This document shows, piece by piece, positions 1 to 7,516 of a stretch of DNA of 15,163 nt. This DNA comes from Bacteroidetes bacterium UBA6491 (GTDB taxonomy: Bacteria > Bacteroidota > Bacteroidia > NS11-12g > UBA9320): NCBI GenBank assembly GCA_002436505.1, contig DJML01000105.1:1-15163 (forward strand), in the 5' to 3' direction. Position numbers and translations under genes: made by a program. The notes beneath the pieces were generated by a model. It made no database searches. It worked only from the letters and a program-made list of their open reading frames with translations, and was not told the DNA's origin. How positions within the stretch are numbered: position 1 is the stretch's first letter; each line of letters begins with the position of its first letter.

Positions 1-1
1 G

Positions 2-526
2 GGGATTGATAATAAATGGGCCATTTTTCTGGATCGCGATGGTGTGATCAATGAAAGGATCATCGGTGGGTATGTTAGTAACCTGAATGAGTGGAAATTT
101 ACAGAGGACGCACTGAAGGCTATTGTTCGTCTGTCAGGTTTTTTTTCGCACATTTTTGTGGTCACAAATCAGCAGGGAATAGGTAAAGAAATAATGACGG
201 AGGACGATCTGGACATTATCCACAATCATCTTAAAAGTGAGGTAAGATCAAAAGGCGGCAAAATAGATGCTATTTATCATTGCTCGGAACTGGCCTCAGA
301 TCCCGATAATTGCCGTAAGCCATCTCCTGTTATGGGCCTTAAAGCTAAAGCGGATTTCCCTGATATTCAGTTCAATAAGTCGATAATGGTAGGGGATACT
401 TCTTCCGATATGGAATTTGGTAAAAACCTTGGAATGATTACTGTTAGAATAGGTGGTGAAAAAACTGACCCAGATATGACAGACTTTACTTATAAAAATC
501 TGGCACAATTTGTGTCTGACCTATAA
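2..526 (+). CDS. HAD-IIIA family phosphatase, 5' end missing (GmhB/histidinol-phosphatase-like)
   Basis: The reading frame is open to the window's left edge. The nucleophile motif FLDRDGVINE (bases 26-55) lies upstream of the first GTG at 44, so that GTG cannot be the real start; no ATG precedes the motif here and the true start is probably just outside. Further HAD motifs are VVTNQQGIGK (motif II, Thr) and GDTSSDMEFG (motif IV acidic pair), with the Lys of CRKPSP as the likely motif III lysine. This arrangement fits the HAD-IIIA histidinol-phosphatase/heptose-bisphosphate phosphatase group, which removes phosphate from small sugar or amino-alcohol phosphates in the cytoplasm. In GmhB a Cys/His zinc loop precedes the CRKP motif; here only two cysteines (YHC and NCRKP) remain, so the zinc site looks reduced. 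GmhB would feed LPS heptose synthesis, but the substrate cannot be decided from this fragment. Followed after 60 bases by a secreted protein gene. Confidence 0.85.
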   Translation, partial: GIDNKWAIFLDRDGVINERIIGGYVSNLNEWKFTEDALKAIVRLSGFFSHIFVVTNQQGIGKEIMTEDDLDIIHNHLKSEVRSKGGKIDAIYHCSELASDPDNCRKPSPVMGLKAKADFPDIQFNKSIMVGDTSSDMEFGKNLGMITVRIGGEKTDPDMTDFTYKNLAQFVSDL

Positions 527-586
527 GCAATATGACATTATAAAAACCGTTCTTCTATTGGAATTGTTTAACTTGGTAAACTGGAA

Positions 587-3500
587 TTGAAGTTCTCAAA
601 ACTCACCTGGTTATTGTTGCCTGTGCTTTTGTTAATGCAAAGTGTGCCGGGCAAAGCTACCCATTTGGTCGGTGGTTACATGAGCTATGAATATCTTCAG
701 AAGCTTGACAACGGTAAGTTTCTATACAAGGTCACCATAAATATTTTCAGGGATTGTAAAAACAGTCCAATACAGTTTGAGCAGAATATCAAAGTAGGCA
801 TTTATCTTAACGATGGGGGCAGTACCGATAAGCATACACTTTATCGCATTGAGCAATTCAGTTTGGGCTTTAAGAAGAAAGTTCAGCCGCCAGGTAATGC
901 AAATTGTGGTTATTATGCTGAGAACGTATGCATTGAACAGGCGTTTTATGAAAAGACCATTGTTCTCTCACCTAACCCGAACGGATATCATCTGACATAT
1001 ATTAAATGTTGCAGGAACATTCAGAATAATTTGCCCAATGGTCCCAACGGGGATCCCGACCAGGGGCAAACTTATTACTCATATATTCCTAACCCTGAAC
1101 TCAGAAACAGCTCACCAAGATTTTCAGGTGTTCCTTCTCCTTATATGTGTGCAAATGACACAAATTCATTTTTAAATTCAGCTTTTGATAAGGACGGTGA
1201 TTCGCTGGTATATAAACCGGTACGCCCGTTTCAGGGCGGGAAACCGATCTTTTCTGAAGACGATCCGCCTTCAAAATTGGAACTGCCAATTGAACCGGTA
1301 CAGTACTACAGTGGTTACAATTACCTGCAGCCATTCGGTTCATCAGGATTGTTTGAAGTTGACAAGTTAAGTGGACTTACCAAAATGATGGCCAGAAACA
1401 TCGGTTCGTACGTTGTTGGCGTCGAAGTTATCGAATACAGGAATGGGATAGAGCTGAGCCGTACAAGGCTCGATCTGCAAATACTGGTCCTTAACTGCCC
1501 TCCCAATAAACAACCTATCGTCGAATCTGGGCCACGTGCAGTAACGGTTGAAGCAGGCGAAAGTTTTTGCTTCGAAATAGAAGGATTTGACCCTGACAGT
1601 AACAATGTGACCATTGAAGGCATTGGTGATATTTTTGATGGAAAGAACGAGTTTTCCAGCCAGCAAGGGTATAACGGTCCGTTGGCAAATATGGTCAAAC
1701 GTACTGCCAATACCAGGGTTTCATCTGAGTTCTGCTGGCAGCCTCCTTGTGACGCGGGCAGAGATAAGCCATACACCTTTGCTGTAAAAGTAACAGATGA
1801 TGGCTGTCCGCCTAAATTCGATATTGAATCATTCGAGATAACGGTAAAACCATTTGTTGGTTCTGATGAAATTAACGGACCAGTGCGCGTTTGTGCCAAT
1901 TCAATAGAATACCTTTACAAAGCTGTAAACCCTAAACAGGGTTCCACCTTTGAATGGGAAGTTACCAACGGAGAGATCGTCGGACCTGTGAACAGGGATT
2001 CTGTGCTGGTCAAATGGACAGGGTCCGGAACAGGGTCAATTACAATGACGGAGATCAGCCGGTTTGGCTGTCCCGGGGAACCGGTGACACTTAACGTTGT
2101 CCTTGTACAAAGCCCGCCAACACCTTCTGTTTCAGGTCAGGATACCGTTTGCCTCAATGCCGTTGATGAACCGTACAGTGTCGTGGCTACGGCAGGAGTT
2201 ACATACAGCTGGCTTTCAGATCAGGGAAACATTACTTCTGTGAACAACAACCAGGTAACTGTGTCATGGCCGGTTATTGGTGACCACTTTCTTGGCGTAA
2301 CCCTTACAAATATGGATGGTTGTGAGAGTGATACGGGCTTTATATATGTCAATGTTAGAAAACCGGCACCGGTGTTGAACGGTCCGTTCTCCGTTTGTCC
2401 GAATGCATCAGGTATAAGATATTTTGCCCAGGGAGAACCGGGATCAACATATAGCTGGTCGGTGACTGGTGGAAGTCTTGTTTCCTCATCGACAACATAC
2501 GAGGTGTTTGTGAACTGGGGAGGTATTGGAACCGGAACAATTGCTGTAACCGAAACGGATCGTTTTGGATGTGTCAGCAACCAGGTTCTGGTAAATGTTG
2601 TTATTGACAATAACCTGCAAGGCCAGGTGCCGATAGGAGATCCGTCAGTTTGTGAGAACGAGCTGAAGGATTACATGGTCTTTAAGTCGAACGGTTCTGT
2701 TTATGACTGGACAATTCAGGGGGGGAACCAGACCACAGGTGATTCGTCCAACGATATTAAAGTGCTGTGGGGATCTGCCGGAAATGCGAGAGTAGGGGTC
2801 AGGGAACGATCCTATGACCCGGTAAACAATCAGTTCTGTAGAAGTCCGTTCCGTTACCTCGACGTAATAATAAATCCTACACCATCAGCTGATGAGATAC
2901 AGGGAACAATGGCCCTTTGTGCTACCAGTGATTCATTTGACTATACCATCAATGGTTTGCCCGGATCTACGTATGAATGGAAAGTGAATGGCTCTTCAGC
3001 TAGTTTTAGAGGCCAGGGCACTTCGTCCATACGCCTGCCATGGCCGGTGGATGGTACTTATAGTCTCGAAGTTACCGAACTTTCAAAAGACATGTGCCTG
3101 GGATCAGTTGTTGATACTTCGGTTGTTGTTTATCCCATACCTTCTGCTGCTGAGATAAACGGACCGTCCATCATATGTGATCCTAACACTAATAACGTTG
3201 TGTACTCCGTAAATGGTTTTCCGGGGTCAACCTATTCCTGGCAGGTTGTGAATGGTACGATCTCCGGACCTGCGACAGGTAATCAGATAACAGTAAACTG
3301 GTCATCCGGTCAATACGGTAGTTTATCCGTGATTGAAACCAGCCAGTTCGGTTGCATCGGCGATACCATTTTGCTTGACGTGTATGTCAATGCTCCGGAG
3401 CTAAAATTAAATGTCATTTCTGTGGGCTTACCTGATGATATGATTTTTCTGAAATGGGAGACAGGAACTGATCCGCTAGTTGGTGGACCATTTGTTGTCG

Positions 3501-4210
3501 AAAGAAGAATATCAGGCGGAACAACATGGACCCAGGTGACCACAACACCCAACAGAGGTTTTGTTGATCAGGGATTAAATACAGACCAAAATATTTATCA
3601 GTACAGGATTTCCACCACCGACCTTTGCGGAAACCTGATTACCTCGGAGGTCCATACACACATTCAGCTATCAGGAATACTGGTAGAAGACGGCGTTGGT
3701 ATGGTGCTGAACTTCACGCCTTACCTCGGCTGGCTCGACGGAGTTAAGCTTTATGAACTTTACCGTTCATACAATGACGAGACGGATTATACATACGTTG
3801 GATCATATACACAAGGAGATCCGATCCTTCTGTTTGGTGATGAAGACAGCTACAGAAGATGTTTCAGGATCAAAGGATATGAAAATGTTGCCAAACCTGA
3901 AGTGACCTGGTCAAACGAAATATGTTTCTACTTCAGTCCTGATATATTCATTCCAAATGCATTTACACCGAACGGAAAAGAACCGAACGATGTCTTCCAT
4001 ACAGTAACCAACGCAATAAAAGAGTACGAAATACAGATTTATAACCGTTGGGGTGAGCTCCTTTTCCAGACAACTGACAGAAATGAGGGATGGGATGGAA
4101 CGTATAAAGGAAGTATGGCACCCGTGGGTGTGTATTTTTACCTGGTTACTTTTAGTGATTACCAGGATAAATCATTCCAGAAGACCGGAACAATTCACCT
4201 GTTGAGATGA
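587..4210 (+). CDS. Large secreted multi-domain protein with PKD-like repeats and type IX secretion type B sorting domain
   Basis: A 1207-residue protein. The start is TTG at 587: an in-frame stop lies at 569-571 and no ATG precedes the signal peptide (residues 1 to about 24, Lys then a Leu-rich core, ending near GKA). The mature N-terminus begins HLVGGYMSYEY and has IFRDC, a pattern common in Bacteroidota proteins annotated as gliding motility-associated. Residues about 25-300 form this N-terminal module; 305-425 look like a cadherin/Ig-type domain (FDPDSNN, VTDDGCPP). Six PKD-like repeats span about 427-935. Two further beta-sandwich, fibronectin-III-like segments follow (about 938-1118). 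The last 88 residues are the type B sorting domain, with PNAFTPNG, IYNRWGELLF, GWDGTYKG and PVGVYFYLV. By family knowledge such proteins cross the outer membrane through the type IX system and stay on the surface or are released. No enzyme domain was seen, so adhesion or a structural role is inferred only from the repeats. It seems to be transcribed alone. Confidence 0.9.
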   Translation: MKFSKLTWLLLPVLLLMQSVPGKATHLVGGYMSYEYLQKLDNGKFLYKVTINIFRDCKNSPIQFEQNIKVGIYLNDGGSTDKHTLYRIEQFSLGFKKKVQPPGNANCGYYAENVCIEQAFYEKTIVLSPNPNGYHLTYIKCCRNIQNNLPNGPNGDPDQGQTYYSYIPNPELRNSSPRFSGVPSPYMCANDTNSFLNSAFDKDGDSLVYKPVRPFQGGKPIFSEDDPPSKLELPIEPVQYYSGYNYLQPFGSSGLFEVDKLSGLTKMMARNIGSYVVGVEVIEYRNGIELSRTRLDLQILVLNCPPNKQPIVESGPRAVTVEAGESFCFEIEGFDPDSNNVTIEGIGDIFDGKNEFSSQQGYNGPLANMVKRTANTRVSSEFCWQPPCDAGRDKPYTFAVKVTDDGCPPKFDIESFEITVKPFVGSDEINGPVRVCANSIEYLYKAVNPKQGSTFEWEVTNGEIVGPVNRDSVLVKWTGSGTGSITMTEISRFGCPGEPVTLNVVLVQSPPTPSVSGQDTVCLNAVDEPYSVVATAGVTYSWLSDQGNITSVNNNQVTVSWPVIGDHFLGVTLTNMDGCESDTGFIYVNVRKPAPVLNGPFSVCPNASGIRYFAQGEPGSTYSWSVTGGSLVSSSTTYEVFVNWGGIGTGTIAVTETDRFGCVSNQVLVNVVIDNNLQGQVPIGDPSVCENELKDYMVFKSNGSVYDWTIQGGNQTTGDSSNDIKVLWGSAGNARVGVRERSYDPVNNQFCRSPFRYLDVIINPTPSADEIQGTMALCATSDSFDYTINGLPGSTYEWKVNGSSASFRGQGTSSIRLPWPVDGTYSLEVTELSKDMCLGSVVDTSVVVYPIPSAAEINGPSIICDPNTNNVVYSVNGFPGSTYSWQVVNGTISGPATGNQITVNWSSGQYGSLSVIETSQFGCIGDTILLDVYVNAPELKLNVISVGLPDDMIFLKWETGTDPLVGGPFVVERRISGGTTWTQVTTTPNRGFVDQGLNTDQNIYQYRISTTDLCGNLITSEVHTHIQLSGILVEDGVGMVLNFTPYLGWLDGVKLYELYRSYNDETDYTYVGSYTQGDPILLFGDEDSYRRCFRIKGYENVAKPEVTWSNEICFYFSPDIFIPNAFTPNGKEPNDVFHTVTNAIKEYEIQIYNRWGELLFQTTDRNEGWDGTYKGSMAPVGVYFYLVTFSDYQDKSFQKTGTIHLLR
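1865..3391 (+). repeat. Six tandem PKD-like/Ig-like domain repeats inside the secreted protein
   Basis: Protein residues about 427-935 divide into six units of 80-90 residues. Each has the order GP..VC, then GSTYxW (or a variant), a V.W strand, a TE strand, and GC near the end. Each unit carries one cysteine near its start and one near its end (about 436/495, 522/579, 604/662, 689/751, 778/837, 864/923), so one disulfide per repeat is a reasonable inference for an exported protein. Units three, five and six are the most alike (GSTYSW, GSTYEW, GSTYSW); unit four is the most divergent. Divergence at DNA level is high, so this is an old array rather than a recent expansion. Confidence 0.75.
3944..4207 (+). 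other. Type IX secretion type B C-terminal sorting domain (protein domain)
   Basis: The last 88 residues (about 1120-1207) match the gliding motility-associated C-terminal domain family: FIPNAFTPNG, a PNDVF segment, EIQIYNRWGELLF, GWDGTYKG and APVGVYFYLVTF, ending in a short basic strand. In this family the domain is the export signal and is usually recognised together with a PorP/SprF-type partner. No such partner gene is certain in the window. The usual GDGxND segment here reads GKEPND. Confidence 0.9.
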
Positions 4211-4330
4211 TATGATCACACAGGTAAAATAATTTTAGAGAACCAGGCAACCATTCAGGCGACCAGGCTGTCTTTTTTGATGGTAGGTTTCTCGTATAAA
4301 TGGGAATAGTATTAATTAAGAAATCAGGTT

Positions 4331-4999
4331 ATGAAAAAGTCAGGTCCTTTCTTAGTTCTGTTGGCATTCATTTTATCAACATGCAATCTCACTGAATCGA
4401 CATCGCCCAGGAATCATGTTCCCACTTGCCAGACCCATGGCATTGTAAAGGATTTTACAGGATTGGATGGATGCGGTCTTCTGATTGTTAAGGATGACGG
4501 ACAGAAGCTCATACCATTATCCGTTGTTAATAATTTTGAATTGAAGGCAGGGCAGGAGATCATGTTTGATTATGTGGTAGAGCCCAGGGCCAACATTTGC
4601 ATGGCCGGAGAAACAGTCAACATTATCTGCATAAGGGAATTGAACAACATTGCCTGTGATCAAAATGGGAATTTCAGAATTGCCACAGCTCTGGAATACG
4701 ACACTTTACAAAGCGTTGGTTTTACAGTGATGGACTACTCATATAAGAATGACCTGCTTTCAATTGACATAGGTTACAGCGGATGTTCTCCTGAACGGGT
4801 TTTTAATTTGATAGGGTCTCCTTCGATCATAAAAACATGGCCACCTCAAAAAGAGGTAAAACTGGTCTTTGATCAACAACCTTGTGAAGCGTATTTCCGC
4901 CAGAAAATATGCTTTGACGTTTCGATGATTCAATCACAAATGGTGTTTCGGCTAGAAGATAATACCGGAACAGTGCATCAGATCAAAGTAGGCTACTGA
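4331..4999 (+). CDS. Cysteine-rich predicted lipoprotein, function unknown
   Basis: A 222-residue protein from ATG 4331. The N-terminus has two lysines, a hydrophobic core and a lipobox-like LSTC with Cys18; Thr just before the cysteine is less common than Gly or Ala but acceptable. The mature part seems to have two beta-rich halves. Residues about 30-105 contain Cys33, Cys48, Cys90 and Cys100, with GLDGCGLLI and a Gly-Gln-Glu turn, as in a small disulfide-bonded beta domain. Residues about 110-222 contain Cys152, Cys185 and Cys194 and end with a strand-rich tail (MVFRLEDN, IKVGY). I do not recognise the family; no catalytic motif was seen. Export to the periplasm or outer membrane is inferred from the lipobox. 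Its TGA stop directly abuts the stop of the convergent rsmG gene. Confidence 0.7.
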   Translation: MKKSGPFLVLLAFILSTCNLTESTSPRNHVPTCQTHGIVKDFTGLDGCGLLIVKDDGQKLIPLSVVNNFELKAGQEIMFDYVVEPRANICMAGETVNIICIRELNNIACDQNGNFRIATALEYDTLQSVGFTVMDYSYKNDLLSIDIGYSGCSPERVFNLIGSPSIIKTWPPQKEVKLVFDQQPCEAYFRQKICFDVSMIQSQMVFRLEDNTGTVHQIKVGY

Positions 5000-5638
5000 T
5001 CACCCTCTGAACACGTGGATCACCTTTTTTGTAGAGAAAAATTCTTCACTGAAATAACGTGACAGATCATAAGTGAGAACAGCCCATTCGGGATACTTCT
5101 TCTCGAATTCGTCGATCTCCTCCTCCAGATCTCCTCCTTTTAGGGCCAAAATGCCGTTCGGTAAGTGGTTAAACCCCTTTTTCATGATCTTTCTTGCCAC
5201 CCAGGGGTGAAAGTTGATGAGTCGGGTCACGGCCCTGGATACCACAAAATCGAACTCTCCCTTAACCTGTTCAGCGCGCCCGGTATGGGTCACAACATTT
5301 GAGAGTTCAAGCGAATCGGCTATGGCACGAACCACTTTTACCTTCTTTCCGATTGAATCGACAAGCGCGAATTCACATTCGGGAAATAAGATGGCCAGAG
5401 GTAAACCCGGAAATCCTCCTCCGGTACCGACATCGAGGATTTTGGTGCCAGGTTTGAATGAAGCTACTTTGGAAATACCAAGAGAATGAAGGATGTGCCT
5501 TTCTTCGATCTGGTCCGTATCCTTTCGGCTGATAACATTGATCTTTGTATTCCAGTCACGGATAAGTTCTTCTAGTTGAACCAGCTTCTGAAGTTGCTTT
5601 TCATGGAGGTCAGGAAAGTACTTCTTTATCATCTCCAT
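5000..5638 (-). CDS. rsmG: 16S rRNA (guanine-527 N7) methyltransferase RsmG/GidB
   Basis: A 212-residue class I SAM-dependent methyltransferase, the usual length for RsmG. Visible motifs are the N-terminal WNTKINVISR segment (about 29-38), the SAM-binding DVGTGGGFPGLPLA (69-82), VDSIGKK (93-99) and VVSRAV (132-137), all characteristic of the family, which methylates N7 of G527 in 16S rRNA in the cytoplasm. It is downstream of the glycosyltransferase on the same strand. The first ATG (5638) overlaps that gene by 10 bases; the third codon is also ATG (5632) and forms an exact ATGA overlap with the upstream stop, so either start is possible and translational coupling is likely. Confidence 0.95.
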   Translation of the reverse strand: MEMIKKYFPDLHEKQLQKLVQLEELIRDWNTKINVISRKDTDQIEERHILHSLGISKVASFKPGTKILDVGTGGGFPGLPLAILFPECEFALVDSIGKKVKVVRAIADSLELSNVVTHTGRAEQVKGEFDFVVSRAVTRLINFHPWVARKIMKKGFNHLPNGILALKGGDLEEEIDEFEKKYPEWAVLTYDLSRYFSEEFFSTKKVIHVFRG

Positions 5639-6747
5639 GTCTTTGGCCGAGATAGAACACCTTTTATTCCTATGAAGATCTGAATGTAAAGGATTATCAG
5701 ATCAATGAACGGATATCCCCATATCAGTTTTGTGGTATTAAATTTTTTCAGATTAATTCCGAACACGATCCCCTGAACGATCAGCCTGGTCCCGAATGCT
5801 ATGGCCGGTATGATAAGAGGCAGGCCTGTAGCAACGATGAATCCGGCAGCGACGTATAACAGGAACAGAGAAAATGAATAAATACCAAGAAGTCGCTTGT
5901 CCTTTCCTTTATAGTATTTCGCAGTAGAGAAATGACGCCCTTTTTGCTTGTGCCATGAGCTGAAATGTTGTTGTGGAATTGAAGTTGTCTGGGCATCATT
6001 ATCCCATATCACAACGGTGTTTTCTTTTCGTGCAGTTTCGTTAACAAACAGATCATCGTCTCCTGATAACAGATGTTGGTGTGATGCGAATCCTTTCACC
6101 CTGAAGAATAGATCTTTACGATAGGCAAGGTTTCGCCCTACTCCCATGTATGGATTTCCTGCCAGGGCAAAATTGATGTATTGCATGGCCGTGTGGAATG
6201 TCTCAACCCTGATCATCCACGAAAGCAGACCTTTGGCCGGTGGAAACATGGAAACACCCAATGCGATTTCTTTACCGTCTTTCAAACCATAGGTCATTTT
6301 TTTGATCCATTGATCTGAATTTGGCTGGCAATCGGCGTCTGACAAAAGAATAATTGGATTTTTCGACGCTTTTATACCCATCGTTAAAGCAAATTTCTTT
6401 CCTCTCCGATAGCGGTCATCGATCTCGAGGGTAACGATCTTCAGTTTATCGTATTTTTTTTCTGCGGCTTCAAGGAAATCCCTGGTCCCGTCTGTCGATC
6501 CGTCATCAACAATAATTACCTGGAAGTCAGGATGATCCTGATTTAGAAACGATCCTAAATTGGCTTCAAGATTTGCTCTTTCATTTCTTGCGCAGATGAT
6601 AACAGACACAGCCTCAGGTTTGCCTGATAACTCAACTTCAGTTTGGTGTTTCTTGCTGCTTATTTTGGTAAAAAAGAACAGATAATACCACAATTGAATC
6701 GCAATGAACAATAGGAATAAAACGATTATAATTACCGGCTCGATCAT
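5629..6747 (-). CDS. Membrane-anchored family 2 glycosyltransferase
   Basis: A 372-residue protein. One N-terminal membrane segment (about 5-26) is followed by a cytosolic GT-A domain: VIICARNERANLEAN, DDGSTDGT (81-88), the metal-binding SDADC (136-140), an acidic GDDDLF (229-234) for the presumed base, and QKGRH (268-272), a variant of the QxxRW motif of processive GT2 enzymes. Hydrophobic segments follow at about 286-330 and 342-362. This layout fits inverting transferases that build surface polysaccharide or glycolipid from nucleotide sugars at the inner membrane. Donor and acceptor cannot be told. It is the first gene of a two-gene unit with rsmG. ATG 6747 is preceded by a 111-base gap after engB on the same strand. 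Confidence 0.9.
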   Translation of the reverse strand: MIEPVIIIVLFLLFIAIQLWYYLFFFTKISSKKHQTEVELSGKPEAVSVIICARNERANLEANLGSFLNQDHPDFQVIIVDDGSTDGTRDFLEAAEKKYDKLKIVTLEIDDRYRRGKKFALTMGIKASKNPIILLSDADCQPNSDQWIKKMTYGLKDGKEIALGVSMFPPAKGLLSWMIRVETFHTAMQYINFALAGNPYMGVGRNLAYRKDLFFRVKGFASHQHLLSGDDDLFVNETARKENTVVIWDNDAQTTSIPQQHFSSWHKQKGRHFSTAKYYKGKDKRLLGIYSFSLFLLYVAAGFIVATGLPLIIPAIAFGTRLIVQGIVFGINLKKFNTTKLIWGYPFIDLIILYIQIFIGIKGVLSRPKTWR

Positions 6748-6763
6748 AGCTGCTTTTAGATGG

Positions 6764-6772
6764 GCAAAATTC
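6764..6772 (-). promoter_or_regulatory. Possible -7 box for the glycosyltransferase-rsmG unit
   Basis: On the minus strand the sequence reads GAATTTTGC, one mismatch from the Bacteroidota -7 consensus TAnnTTTGC, and ends 16 bases before the ATG at 6747. I find no convincing TTTG -33 element at the expected distance, so this is a weak call. The rest of the 6748-6858 gap holds nothing else I can support. Confidence 0.3.
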
Positions 6773-6858
6773 GTGAAAAGTGGAATTTACATGTGAAATA
6801 GTTATCAACCGGATGGTCATCTGATGGGGGAAATTATCAACTGCTGATTGTTTTCAGA

Positions 6859-7449
6859 TCATACCAACTTCCCGATATATCCCAGAACTTCTTTGCCGCC
6901 GGTATTTTTTGTTGCAGAGGTAACGAACATTTCAGGGAGTTCCTCCCAACCAGATTTATGCAGTGCCGCTTTGAAAAGTTCTGTGTTATGCATGAGTTCG
7001 TTCTTTTTTAGCTTATCGGATTTTGTAAAGACGATACTGAACGGAACTTCATTTACACCGCACCATTCTACAAATTCCACATCAATGGCCTGAGGCTCTA
7101 ACCTGCTGTCGATCAATATGAAAGCACAGTACAGTTGTTTCCTGTCTTTCAGATAGGACAGAATAAGATCGCTGAATTTATCCCTTCTTTTCTGGGATAC
7201 TTTGGCAAATCCATAGCCCGGAAGGTCCACCAGTTTCCAGTCACCGTTGATCATGAACGTGTTGATCAATTGCGTTTTTCCGGGTTTGGATGATGTAAGT
7301 GCAAGGTTTTTTCTGTCGGCCAGGTAGTTGATCAAACTCGATTTTCCAACATTTGACCTGCCGATAAATGCAAATTCCGGCTCTTTAGAGTCAGGCATGC
7401 TCTCTGCTGTAGCATAAGACCTTATGAATTTTGCTGATTTGATCTTCAT
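6859..7449 (-). CDS. yihA: Ribosome biogenesis GTP-binding protein YihA/YsxC (EngB)
   Basis: A 196-residue TRAFAC GTPase from ATG 7449, the family's usual size. G motifs are all present: G1 GRSNVGKSS, G2 region GKTQLINTF with the conserved Thr, G3 DLPGYGFAKV, G4 TKSD (FTKSDKLKK) and G5 SATKN. Members bind GTP and act in late assembly of the 50S ribosomal subunit. An upstream TTG at 7464 would add five residues, but it lies inside the predicted -7 box and homologues begin MKIKSA-like, so ATG 7449 is chosen. The gene is divergent from ubiE with only 67 bases between the two starts. Confidence 0.97.
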   Translation of the reverse strand: MKIKSAKFIRSYATAESMPDSKEPEFAFIGRSNVGKSSLINYLADRKNLALTSSKPGKTQLINTFMINGDWKLVDLPGYGFAKVSQKRRDKFSDLILSYLKDRKQLYCAFILIDSRLEPQAIDVEFVEWCGVNEVPFSIVFTKSDKLKKNELMHNTELFKAALHKSGWEELPEMFVTSATKNTGGKEVLGYIGKLV

Positions 7450-7461
7450 AACGGATATTTG
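7430..7461 (+). promoter_or_regulatory. Possible divergent promoter for the ubiE-porT-tgt operon
   Basis: TTTG at 7430-7433, a 20-base spacer, and GATATTTG at 7454-7461 (one mismatch from TAnnTTTG) fit the Bacteroidota -33/-7 layout. The -33 element lies inside the engB coding region. A start near 7467-7470 would give a leader of about 50 bases before TTG 7517. The box shares the TTTGCAAA palindrome (7458-7465) with the opposite engB promoter. Confidence 0.4.
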
Positions 7462-7469
7462 CAAACATA
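7461..7469 (-). promoter_or_regulatory. Bacteroidota-type -7 box for engB/yihA
   Basis: The minus strand reads TATGTTTGC, a perfect match to TAnnTTTGC. It ends 11 bases before the ATG at 7449, so the transcript would have a leader of only several bases. The -33 element is weak (TGTT around 7491-7494). The TTTGCAAA core is palindromic and is shared with a possible plus-strand box for ubiE. Confidence 0.55.
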
Positions 7470-7516
7470 ATTCTTAATTGTTCAGAACGTAACAGAGTCA
7501 GGTTAATAACAAGGTA

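Noticed and set aside
566..581. GTTTA-N6-TAAAC inverted repeat and a repeated TGGAATTG (559-566, 582-589) before the secreted protein gene
   Set aside because: Five-pair AT-rich arms and an eight-base repeat are within what chance gives in such a gap; no supporting context.
1321..1899. 192-codon open frame on the minus strand inside the large secreted protein gene
   Set aside because: It lies wholly opposite a well-supported coding region, has no recognisable domain, no promoter and a composition typical of an antisense shadow.
4265..4279. T-rich stretch after CCAGGCTG as a terminator for the secreted protein gene
   Set aside because: No complementary GCCTGG arm is present upstream, so no stem can form.
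6802..6841. TTATCAAC repeated twice in the engB-glycosyltransferase gap, considered as DnaA boxes
   Set aside because: The sequence differs from TTATNCACA and there are only two copies, with no origin-type context.
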